Assembly: GCA_963578655.1 (NCBI GenBank)
Contig: CAUZEB010000119.1
Span: forward strand, 1 to 5,778
DNA: 5,778 nt
Direction: 5' to 3'
Source of the DNA: CAUZEB01 sp963578655
GTDB taxonomy: Bacteria; Chloroflexota; Dehalococcoidia; Lucifugimonadales; CAUZEB01
The translations under genes were made by a program, and so were the position numbers. The notes under the pieces were generated by a model. It ran no database searches, had not been told where the DNA came from, and saw nothing but the letters and a program-made list of their open reading frames with translations. This document shows positions 1 to 5,305 of this stretch, piece after piece; positions within the stretch are counted from its first letter, which is position 1, and each line of letters begins with the position of its first letter.

Positions 1-258
1 ATCCTTAGCCATGTCTACTAGGTCGCATTCGTCTGGGCCAAGGGACGATAAATGTTCCTTTTCCTTATAATTACCACTACACGCAAACAATTTGGGATGG
101 AATTCTCTCACCTGTGATTCCAGAATCCTAATACTTGTACGTGCCGCGAGACCAATAACATTAAATGAGTTAGGAAAGGCTCTTACAACATCTAAGGTTT
201 GAGTACCTACCGAACCTGTTGAGCCAAGAATAGCTAAACCCTTGCATGCTTGTTTCAT
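1..258 (-). CDS. dxr: 1-deoxy-D-xylulose 5-phosphate reductoisomerase (DXR), N-terminal 86 codons, truncated by the window edge
   Basis: DXR makes 2-C-methyl-D-erythritol 4-phosphate from 1-deoxy-D-xylulose 5-phosphate with NADPH, the committed step of the cytoplasmic MEP isoprenoid pathway. The translated start reads MKQACKGLAILGSTGSVGTQTLDVV. Residues 12-22 (GSTGSVGTQTL) are the characteristic NADPH-binding Rossmann loop of DXR, followed by a FNVIGLAA strand and a VREFHPKLF stretch typical of the family. Only about a fifth of the usual ~390 aa is inside the window; the metal and substrate sites lie beyond the left edge. The ATG at 258-256 overlaps the cdsA stop as ATGA. No Shine-Dalgarno sequence is visible before it, so translation is probably coupled to cdsA. 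In many bacteria dxr follows cdsA and precedes an rseP-type protease gene, which supports the call. I see nothing broken in the visible part. Confidence 0.95.
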   Translation of the reverse strand, partial: MKQACKGLAILGSTGSVGTQTLDVVRAFPNSFNVIGLAARTSIRILESQVREFHPKLFACSGNYKEKEHLSSLGPDECDLVDMAKD

Positions 259-1049
259 ATCACAAGATAATATACCACAATAACGTTGAATATAATCGAG
301 TCTAGACGGTCCATTAAACCACCGTGGCCTGCTAAAAGTTTTCCGGAGTCTTTTATCCCCGCAATTCGTTTCAATTTTGATTCCGATAAGTCGCCTACTT
401 GTCCTATTATCCCAATTAAAGCCCCTAATATGAATGTGTGCCAAAATGGCAAGTTAAGCGATAATATATGGACTGCTGCAATACTTATGGCTATAGCGAT
501 TAAAAAGCCTGCTATGGCACCTTCCCATGTTTTGGATGGACTTATAGTAATTGCAAAAGGCTTATTACCTATTGTTTTACCTACCAGAAGTGCCCCTGTA
601 TCCATAGAAAAGGTAACCATCATGACAAATAGGGTCCACTCAAAGCCTTGTGATATGGATCTTAGCAGAAGCACATGCGATAAACATCCACCGATAAACA
701 TACCTGCGGCTATGGAGACAACATATTTGGAACAGGTTTCACGGCGATTTCCTCTGGAAATAAGCCATAGTAAAGAGATAATAGAAAAGACGGCTATCAC
801 CGGCGGTAAAGCCCGGTTGTAGGTAGATGATTCTTGAATGATCGGTACAGAGAATGTTAAACCTACGCTTATTACCAAGGCTAGAGGAATAACTGGATCG
901 TCACCCCATGATTGTGCCATTTTCACTAATTCATAGGCACATATTACGGACAGTAGGGTGGTAAAAATTGTGAACCAAGGGAATCCAACCCAAACTATGA
1001 TTATTGATACAGGTACAAGTATTATGGCAATTAGGGTCCGGGAAACCAT
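255..1049 (-). CDS. cdsA: Phosphatidate cytidylyltransferase (CDP-diacylglycerol synthase), integral membrane
   Basis: CdsA condenses CTP and phosphatidic acid to CDP-diacylglycerol and pyrophosphate, the branch point for bacterial phospholipids. The 264-aa product is of usual length and very hydrophobic, with several predicted membrane segments (for example near residues 5-35, 55-70, 84-98, 112-130, 178-198, 204-218 and 252-263). Family motifs are present: DTGA at 150-153, SPSKTWEG at 170-177, GQVGD at 216-220, and the C-terminal signature from S222 through KR, KD and GHGG to DRLD at 247-250. The usual PGHGG is AGHGG here, a mild substitution. The ATG at 1049 has AAAGG six bases upstream and lies 10 bp after the uppS stop. 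The stop overlaps the dxr start (ATGA). The pairing uppS-cdsA-dxr is a very common order. I am confident in the family and function. Confidence 0.97.
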   Translation of the reverse strand: MVSRTLIAIILVPVSIIIVWVGFPWFTIFTTLLSVICAYELVKMAQSWGDDPVIPLALVISVGLTFSVPIIQESSTYNRALPPVIAVFSIISLLWLISRGNRRETCSKYVVSIAAGMFIGGCLSHVLLLRSISQGFEWTLFVMMVTFSMDTGALLVGKTIGNKPFAITISPSKTWEGAIAGFLIAIAISIAAVHILSLNLPFWHTFILGALIGIIGQVGDLSESKLKRIAGIKDSGKLLAGHGGLMDRLDSIIFNVIVVYYLVI

Positions 1050-1059
1050 GCGGAGCCTT

Positions 1060-1857
1060 TTAAGTAAAAGTGTTACTGGGATTGTGAGATTTCATTAGTG
1101 AAGGTAGTGCACCAAATCGTCGTTTGCGCCTACTATACTCTAGTAATGCATTGTCAATGTCCTTGGTAGAAAAATCTGGCCACAATGTGTCAGAGAAATA
1201 GTATTCTGAATACGCGGATTGCCATATTAGAAAGTTACTTAACCTCATTTCACCCGCGGTTCGAATAATTAAATCTGGGTCAGGGAGATTTCGAGTAAAG
1301 AGAAATTCATGAAAATTCTCTTCGGTAACTTCCGATAACGGGATGTCTCCTGATATTATGTTTCTTATCGCATGTATGATTTCATCTCTCCCGCCATAAT
1401 CAAAGGCGATATTTAACGTTAGCCTATCGTTATCTTTGGTTAACTCTATACCGTCCTGTATTGCTTGCTGAAAGGTTTTAGACAATCTGTTTAGATGTCC
1501 TATATGCTGAAGTCTAATACCTTGATTATGTATTTCTAAAATCTCCGTATTGAGTACCTCTCCTAATATGTCGATTAAATTCCTTACTTCATTATCGGGA
1601 CGTCCCCAGTTCTCAGTTGAGAAGGCAAACAATGTAAGATGCTTAATCCCATTTCGTATAACGGCGTCTACAACAGGCAGTAGATTCTTTGAACCCTCTA
1701 GATGACCGTATGATCGGGGCTTATCCCTATTTGCAGCCCATCTACCGTTACCATCCATTATAATCGCAACGTGCTCCGGGATTGCTTCTTTCAGTACTCT
1801 GTGTGGTGAGTGGTGCCTTCCATTTTCATGTATTTGATCAGACTTAACTTGTTTCAC
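1060..1857 (-). CDS. uppS: Isoprenyl transferase (undecaprenyl diphosphate synthase family), GTG start
   Basis: This cis-prenyltransferase adds isopentenyl units to an allylic diphosphate to give the long polyprenyl carrier lipid used in wall and surface polysaccharide synthesis. The 265-aa sequence has the family P-loop-like motif HVAIIMDGNGRWA at 29-41 with catalytic Asp35, then GH at 51-52, LTLFAFSTENWGRP at 74-87, NIAFDYGGRDEI at 149-160, and a C-terminal RTAGEMRLSNFLIWQ block at 199-213 followed by the WPDF segment at 226-229. The third motif is RTAGE where RTSGE or RTGGE is usual. The start is GTG at 1857-1855, overlapping the frr stop as GTGA. A GAGGTG Shine-Dalgarno sequence lies inside the end of frr at 1866-1871, eight bases upstream. 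Chain length cannot be read from sequence, so the product could be another C50-C55 cis-prenyl diphosphate. Confidence 0.96.
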   Translation of the reverse strand: MKQVKSDQIHENGRHHSPHRVLKEAIPEHVAIIMDGNGRWAANRDKPRSYGHLEGSKNLLPVVDAVIRNGIKHLTLFAFSTENWGRPDNEVRNLIDILGEVLNTEILEIHNQGIRLQHIGHLNRLSKTFQQAIQDGIELTKDNDRLTLNIAFDYGGRDEIIHAIRNIISGDIPLSEVTEENFHEFLFTRNLPDPDLIIRTAGEMRLSNFLIWQSAYSEYYFSDTLWPDFSTKDIDNALLEYSRRKRRFGALPSLMKSHNPSNTFT

Positions 1858-2417
1858 ACCTCCATCACCTCAGACTCTTTTTCTTTACCAATTGTGTCCA
1901 TTTTAGAAATGTGGCTGTCAGTCAAAATTTGCAGGCGATCCTGCGATCGTCTATTCTCATCTTGGGATATCTCCCTGTTTTTTTCCATGTTACGGAATCT
2001 CGCGACACTGTCTCGACGAATGTTGCGAATTGAAACGTTACCCTCCTCGACTTTTCTTTTAACTATGCGAACGAGTTCCCTACGCCTTTCTTCAGTTAAA
2101 ATGGGCAGGCTCAGGCGTATTATTGTTCCATCATTATTAGGTGTTAACCCTAGATTGGACATTTGAATCCCTTTTTCAATGTCTTTGAGTGATTGCTTAT
2201 CCCAGGGCTGTATCATCAAGACTCGGGCTTCGGGAACAGAGATAGATGACATTTGGTTTAAAGGTGTAGATACGCCATAATAATCCACCAATATATTCTC
2301 TACCAGCGCTGGATTTGCCCTTCCGGTTCTTATGGTAGACATTTCTCGTTTAAGTGAATCCATGGACTTTTTCATTCTAGAATCTGTTTCTTCGATAACA
2401 TTGTCTTGAGTAGTCAT
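1854..2417 (-). CDS. frr: Ribosome recycling factor
   Basis: RRF works with EF-G to split the post-termination ribosome and free mRNA and tRNA. I choose the ATG at 2417-2415, giving 187 aa, close to the family norm of about 185. A GGGAG Shine-Dalgarno sequence at 2430-2426 sits eight bases upstream. The reading frame extends to a TTG at 2432, but that would put the ribosome-binding site inside the gene. Family features are visible: the IRTGRANPALVENI block near residues 30-43, YYGVSTPLNQ, the SNLGLTPNNDG segment, LTEERRRELVRIVK, and the conserved RNIRRD helix that carries an essential arginine, ending with the DENRRSQDRLQ helix. The gene lies 38 bp after pyrH and overlaps uppS by four bases, consistent with operon expression. 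Confidence 0.97.
   Translation of the reverse strand: MTTQDNVIEETDSRMKKSMDSLKREMSTIRTGRANPALVENILVDYYGVSTPLNQMSSISVPEARVLMIQPWDKQSLKDIEKGIQMSNLGLTPNNDGTIIRLSLPILTEERRRELVRIVKRKVEEGNVSIRNIRRDSVARFRNMEKNREISQDENRRSQDRLQILTDSHISKMDTIGKEKESEVMEV
1866..1871 (-). promoter_or_regulatory. Ribosome-binding site of uppS inside the 3' end of frr
   Basis: GAGGTG on the minus strand lies eight bases before the GTG at 1857. A second GGAGG directly abuts the GTG but is too close to act as the main site. Together with the GTGA overlap this suggests translational coupling from frr to uppS. Confidence 0.6.
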
Positions 2418-2425
2418 AGCTGAAT

Positions 2426-2430
2426 CTCCC
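2426..2430 (-). promoter_or_regulatory. Ribosome-binding site of frr (decides the start)
   Basis: GGGAG on the minus strand lies eight bases before the ATG at 2417. It would be within codons 1-3 of the alternative TTG-initiated frame starting at 2432, so it favours the 187-aa form. Confidence 0.7.
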
Positions 2431-2455
2431 AAGTTTGCTGATTCCTGTTTATACG

Positions 2456-3196
2456 TTATGGGCTAGGCGTATCTGCTACGAGTGATCCTAGTTTCTCTCC
2501 TCGAACAATCGCGCTTAGGCTATGTGGTTTGAACAAGTCAAACACTATTATGGGAAGTCCATTCTCCATACACAGAGTTAGGGCAGTTGAGTCCATAATA
2601 GCAAGGCGCTTTTCTATAACTTCCAAATATGTTAAAGAGTCTATCTTCAATGCTTTAGGATCAGTTTTGGGATCTGATGTATATACGCCATCAACGTCGT
2701 GTTTCGCCATGAGCATTACCTGGGCTTCCATCTCAACACCACGCAATGCTGCTGCTGTGTCCGTAGTCATGAAAGGATTGCCAGTTCCTGAGGAAAAAAG
2801 AACCACTCTCCCTTTTTCAAGGTGTCGTATGGCTCTGCGTCTAATGTACGGCTCAGCGATTTGCTGTACATTTATTGCACTTTGAACTCTGGTATCAATA
2901 CCATGGTGGCGTTCCAGGGCATCTTGTAGGGCTAATGCGTTAATGACAGTGGCAAGCATTCCTGCATAATCAGCGGCAGCGCGTTCCATACCACCAGCCT
3001 GTGCTTCCTTTCCGCGCCAAATGTTTCCGCCACCCACGACTACGCCTACCTCGACACCTGATTCATGAATCAGGTGTATTTGTGAGGATATATATTCTAT
3101 GGCTACAGGATCTATCCCATAGCCCCGCTCGCCTTTGAATGATTCACCACTAAGTTTTAGGAGGATACGGCTGTATTTGTTACAGGCCATGTTCAA
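2456..3196 (-). CDS. pyrH: UMP kinase (uridylate kinase), probable TTG start
   Basis: PyrH phosphorylates UMP to UDP with ATP; the bacterial enzyme is a hexamer of the amino-acid-kinase fold, usually activated by GTP and inhibited by UTP. The 246-aa product shows the phosphate-binding KLSGES at 14-19, VVVGGGNIWRG at 52-62, AADYAGMLATVINALALQDALE at about 74-95 in the UMP region, GTGNPFMTTDTAA at 137-149, and VDGVYTSDP at 168-176 in the ATP region, with MDSTA at 201-205. Two starts are possible: TTG at 3196 and ATG at 3190. The AGGAG at 3210-3206 is nine bases from TTG but fifteen from ATG, so I favour TTG; the difference is two residues. It follows tsf after only four bases and precedes frr, the usual rpsB-tsf-pyrH-frr order. 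Confidence 0.96.
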   Translation of the reverse strand: MNMACNKYSRILLKLSGESFKGERGYGIDPVAIEYISSQIHLIHESGVEVGVVVGGGNIWRGKEAQAGGMERAAADYAGMLATVINALALQDALERHHGIDTRVQSAINVQQIAEPYIRRRAIRHLEKGRVVLFSSGTGNPFMTTDTAAALRGVEMEAQVMLMAKHDVDGVYTSDPKTDPKALKIDSLTYLEVIEKRLAIMDSTALTLCMENGLPIIVFDLFKPHSLSAIVRGEKLGSLVADTPSP

Positions 3197-3200
3197 ATGA

Positions 3201-3704
3201 TTAATCTCCTAGAGAGAACCTAATAAACCTCCGGACTTGTATGTTCTCTCCAAGCTTTCCTATAGTTTCCTTGACTAATTCTTGTATCGTCTTCGTAGGG
3301 TCTTTTATAAATGGTTGTTGTAAAAGTGGTACTTGCTCTATACCAGATTGTTCTTCATCTGGCACATCGTTACAGTCAACATATTTAGGAGACATTGCAG
3401 CAACTTGCATAGCTATGTCATGGGCAAGTAATTTGAAATCTTGAGTTCGGGCTACGAAGTCGGTTTCGCAATTCAATTCCACCAAAGCAGCTATACGACC
3501 TCCACTGTGAATATACGCTTCTATCAGACCTTCGTTAGTGGCTCTCGAAGCCTTTTTCGCAGCTGATGCTATTCCTTCCTCTCTCAGTATTTCTTCGGCT
3601 ACTCCCATATCGCCCTCAGATTTTTGAAGAGCACGTTTACTGTCCATGACCCCAGCCCCTGTTTTTTCTCTAAGGGCCTTTATCAATTCTATGCTTATTC
3701 CCAC
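3201..3704 (-). CDS. tsf: Elongation factor Ts, short single-core form, GTG start
   Basis: EF-Ts is the guanine nucleotide exchange factor that releases GDP from EF-Tu. The 167-aa protein has the N-terminal UBA-like domain (residues 1-55: LIKALREKTGAGVMDSKRAL and AEEILREEGIASAAKK), then a core domain with the ELNCETDFVAR motif at 76-86. The TDF triplet inside it inserts near the EF-Tu magnesium site. The protein ends with ETIGKLGENIQVRRF and a few more residues, which is where the longer E. coli-type protein (about 283 aa) would begin its second core subdomain and coiled coil. The short form is known from Thermus and, as I recall, Dehalococcoides, so this is a natural type and not a truncation. 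The GTG at 3704-3702 is preceded by a GGGGG Shine-Dalgarno-like run at 3713-3709; the gap to rpsB is 16 bp. Confidence 0.97.
   Translation of the reverse strand: MGISIELIKALREKTGAGVMDSKRALQKSEGDMGVAEEILREEGIASAAKKASRATNEGLIEAYIHSGGRIAALVELNCETDFVARTQDFKLLAHDIAMQVAAMSPKYVDCNDVPDEEQSGIEQVPLLQQPFIKDPTKTIQELVKETIGKLGENIQVRRFIRFSLGD
3206..3210 (-). promoter_or_regulatory. Ribosome-binding site of pyrH (favours a TTG start)
   Basis: AGGAG on the minus strand lies nine bases from TTG (3196) and fifteen from ATG (3190). It overlaps the last codons of tsf, so ribosomes finishing tsf could restart directly. Confidence 0.6.
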
Positions 3705-3720
3705 CTCGCCCCCTATGTCC

Positions 3721-4704
3721 TCAGTTTGATGTAGGTTCTATCACGGCTTTTGTGTCGTCTGGTGAGTCGAGTTGTTGCTCGTGACCGGAATTTTCAGAAT
3801 TACCTTGTACAATAGCATTTTCTGCAGTATCTACCGATTCCTGTTCTGGCTCCGTGTTCACAATTTCCGTCGATGCTAGAGAATCGTCAGATAGTTGAGT
3901 ACTCTCTGATTCAGCTTGAATACTCTCAGCCATTCTCTCAGCCTCTGTGGCAATATGTTGATTTGACCCCTCTATGATCGCGTCAGCAATCCGTGTGGTA
4001 ATTAGCCTTATAGACCTTATAGCGTCATCGTTTCCAGGTATTGGGTAATCGATCGGGTCGGGATCACAGTCAGAATCTACAAGAGCTACAATGGGTATTC
4101 CCATACGTCTTGCTTCAGCTATCGCTATGCTTTCGTTACCTACATCTATTATAAACAGTGCCCCTGGCATTCCTGTCATCTCTTTGATGCCACTTAGATA
4201 GCGATTCAGTTTTCTTATCGATTCCTCTAGTTTTAATGCTTCTTTCTTGGTGAGTAAATCGAATTCTCCTTTAGCTTTGCGCTCCTCAAGAGAGACAAGA
4301 TATTCTATCCTCGACTGAATAGTTTTGAAATTCGTTAGCGTACCACCCAACCAGCGCGTCACTACATGAAACGCGTCACTTCTTTGTGCTTCTACTAGTA
4401 TCGTGTCTTGTGCTTGGCGTTTAGTGCCAACCATTAAGATCTTTTTGCCCTCGGCAGCTACGTCGGTAATAAATTGAGCAGATTGCTCTAGGAGACGCAG
4501 AGTCTTTTGAAGGTCTATGATATGTATACCGTTACGTTGGGTAAATATGTACGTGTCCATTTTAGGGTTCCAGCGTCTTCGCTGGTGACCAAAATGTACA
4601 CCTGCCTCAAGAAGAGATTTCATAGTGATCGGCTCGGGCCCCTGGGATACCTCCTCCGCTTCCACTGATGTCTCAACGGTTTCCTTGTGAATATCTTGCT
4701 GCAT
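3721..4704 (-). CDS. rpsB: 30S ribosomal protein S2 with N-terminal extension and long acidic C-terminal tail
   Basis: S2 binds at the head-body junction of the 30S subunit and helps recruit S1. I choose the ATG at 4704-4702 (327 aa) because GGAGGAA at 4721-4715 lies ten bases upstream. The open frame reaches a TTG at 4743, but no ribosome-binding site precedes it. Family landmarks with this start: MKSLLEAGVHFGHQRRRWNPKM at 28-49, VGTKRQAQ at 92-99, RWLGGTLTNFKTI at 117-129, and VDSDCDPDPIDYPIPGNDDAIRSI at 209-232. The core begins only at about residue 28, so there is a glutamate-rich leader of about 27 residues. After about residue 250 comes a roughly 75-residue Glu/Asp/Ser/Gln-rich tail with no expected fold. 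It is the first gene of the operon, with tsf 16 bp downstream. The function is certain; the start is likely. Confidence 0.97.
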   Translation of the reverse strand: MQQDIHKETVETSVEAEEVSQGPEPITMKSLLEAGVHFGHQRRRWNPKMDTYIFTQRNGIHIIDLQKTLRLLEQSAQFITDVAAEGKKILMVGTKRQAQDTILVEAQRSDAFHVVTRWLGGTLTNFKTIQSRIEYLVSLEERKAKGEFDLLTKKEALKLEESIRKLNRYLSGIKEMTGMPGALFIIDVGNESIAIAEARRMGIPIVALVDSDCDPDPIDYPIPGNDDAIRSIRLITTRIADAIIEGSNQHIATEAERMAESIQAESESTQLSDDSLASTEIVNTEPEQESVDTAENAIVQGNSENSGHEQQLDSPDDTKAVIEPTSN

Positions 4705-4714
4705 ATACTCTGAC

Positions 4715-4721
4715 TTCCTCC
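4715..4721 (-). promoter_or_regulatory. Ribosome-binding site of rpsB (decides the start)
   Basis: GGAGGAA on the minus strand is the only strong Shine-Dalgarno match in the leader. It is ten bases before the ATG at 4704 and lies inside the longer TTG-initiated frame, which argues for the shorter protein. The internal ATG at 4623 has no comparable site nearby. Confidence 0.75.
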
Positions 4722-4770
4722 AGTGATTAAAGGGAAACCTCAATTGTATTAGATCTTTATGCTGCGTCGA

Positions 4771-4800
4771 ATTATACCATAATCAACCGTGGCCGGTAAA
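4771..4800 (-). promoter_or_regulatory. Promoter of the rpsB-tsf-pyrH-frr-uppS-cdsA-dxr operon
   Basis: On the minus strand TTTACC (4800-4795), an 18-base spacer, and a perfect TATAAT (4776-4771) form a sigma-70-type promoter. Transcription would start near 4764, giving a leader of about 60 nt before the rpsB ATG. A short palindrome ACCG-N4-CGGT (4786-4797) covers the -35/spacer edge. The -35 element is only a partial match (4 of 6). Confidence 0.65.
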
Positions 4801-4823
4801 CTGAAATTATGACAATTCACATT

Positions 4824-4851
4824 AGTATATTTCTCATATGCCGAACATCAA
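4824..4851 (-). promoter_or_regulatory. Possible second, upstream promoter for the rpsB operon
   Basis: On the minus strand TTGATG (4851-4846), a 16-base spacer, and TATACT (4829-4824) resemble a sigma-70 promoter about 50 bp upstream of the main one. In A+T-rich sequence such matches occur by chance, so this is tentative. Confidence 0.25.
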
Positions 4852-4868
4852 TTTAAAGCCAGGCATAT
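4836..4868. repeat. Short inverted repeat between the divergent promoters
   Basis: ATATGCC (4836-4842) and GGCATAT (4862-4868) are exact 7-bp inverted arms with a 19-bp spacer. The centre is near 4852, between the rpsB-operon promoter and the tRNA-Ala promoter, and the left arm overlaps the tentative upstream promoter. It could be a regulator site, but arms this short can arise by chance. Confidence 0.35.
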
Positions 4869-4882
4869 ACTGTGAGATCAAA

Positions 4883-4912
4883 TTGACACTAAATCTTACC
4901 CATTGCTATAAT
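4883..4912 (+). promoter_or_regulatory. Consensus promoter of the tRNA-Ala gene
   Basis: Perfect TTGACA (4883-4888) and perfect TATAAT (4907-4912) are separated by 18 bases. Transcription should start near 4919, leaving a 5' leader of only about 13-14 nt before the mature tRNA end at 4933. Both hexamers matching consensus fits a strong stable-RNA promoter. Confidence 0.85.
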
Positions 4913-4932
4913 CGACCCCAGTTTGATTATGA

Positions 4933-5008
4933 GGGGATATAGCTCAATAGGGAGAGCGCGGCGTTCGCAATGCCGAGGCTGGGGGTTCGATTCCCCCTAT
5001 CTCCACCA
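4933..5008 (+). tRNA. tRNA-Ala, anticodon CGC (reads GCG)
   Basis: A complete 76-nt cloverleaf is visible. The acceptor arm GGGGATA (4933-4939) pairs with TATCTCC (4998-5004), including the G3:U70 pair that is the main alanine identity element. The D stem is GCTC/GAGC (4942-4945 with 4954-4957). The anticodon stem is CGGCG/TGCCG (4959-4963 with 4971-4975) with loop TTCGCAA, so the anticodon is CGC at 4966-4968. The T arm is GGGGG-TTCGATT-CCCCC (4981-4997). The discriminator is A, and CCA is encoded (5006-5008). Anticodon and G3:U70 agree on alanine. No clear Rho-independent terminator follows. Confidence 0.97.
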
Positions 5009-5236
5009 AAATGACTACTTTAGATTATCTTGTGTAAATAATCCATTAATTACTTGCCATATAACAAATGAAACCATGAAGAATTCGAGGGATCTTCGTG
5101 GTTTGTTTGGTATGGTGTGTGTGCTGTCCTTCATTCTCCATTCCATCTTCAATTAGGCAAATCGATTTTATACTTCTGGTAATCGAGTTATTAGAGTGGA
5201 TGAATAAACCCCTGAATCCATAAGAATGTTTAGAGA
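5009..5236. other. Intergenic stretch with no convincing gene or terminator
   Basis: Between tRNA-Ala and the next promoter I see no supported gene. Short open frames on either strand lack ribosome-binding sites and recognisable sequence. The best hairpin-like element is GAAGA...TCTTC near 5079-5098, only 5 bp with no T-run after it, so it is not a credible terminator. The role of the stretch is unknown. Confidence 0.5.
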
Positions 5237-5265
5237 TTGACAATCAGAACATAAGTTCGTAAAAT
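5237..5265 (+). promoter_or_regulatory. Promoter of the ImuB-like gene
   Basis: Perfect TTGACA (5237-5242), a 17-base spacer, and TAAAAT (5260-5265, 5 of 6 to consensus) lie upstream of the ATG at 5306. Transcription would start near 5272, giving a leader of about 34 nt. The spacer holds a LexA-type operator, so the promoter is probably repressible. Confidence 0.7.
5247..5258 (+). promoter_or_regulatory. Putative LexA (SOS) operator, GAAC-N4-GTTC type
   Basis: GAACATAAGTTC matches exactly the GAAC-N4-GTTC core known for LexA of Bacillus and other Gram-positive-type lineages. It sits fully inside the -35/-10 spacer, where a bound repressor would block RNA polymerase. The gene downstream is a Y-family polymerase homologue, a classic SOS target. 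The flanking bases do not fully match the extended Bacillus consensus, and the LexA of this organism is not in the window. Confidence 0.6.
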
Positions 5266-5305
5266 TAACTTTATTGTCCGATACTTAATTGGGTGGACAT
5301 AGTTA

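Noticed and set aside
286..822. 178-codon open frame on the plus strand opposite cdsA
   Set aside because: It is antisense to a fully motif-supported cdsA and has no recognisable family; it is a shadow frame.
1810..2166. 118-codon plus-strand open frame opposite uppS and frr
   Set aside because: It lies antisense across a well-supported gene junction and has no recognisable domain.
2529..2885. 118-codon plus-strand open frame opposite pyrH
   Set aside because: It is antisense to pyrH, which carries all family motifs; no independent support.
3201..3704. EF-Ts as a truncated gene
   Set aside because: The 167-aa form ends at the natural domain boundary seen in the short EF-Ts class, the operon spacing is normal and no remnant of a second subdomain follows.
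4923..5156. 77-codon plus-strand open frame beginning just before tRNA-Ala
   Set aside because: It translates straight through the tRNA gene, so the frame is accidental.
5076..5156. 26-residue plus-strand peptide with charged N-terminus and hydrophobic C-terminal half (MKNSRDLRGLFGMVCVLSF...)
   Set aside because: It resembles a small membrane peptide, but there is no Shine-Dalgarno site, no dedicated promoter and no recognised family. Chance is the simpler explanation.
5046..5243. 65-codon minus-strand open frame in the intergenic region
   Set aside because: It would need a TTG start, has no ribosome-binding site and its composition is not protein-like.
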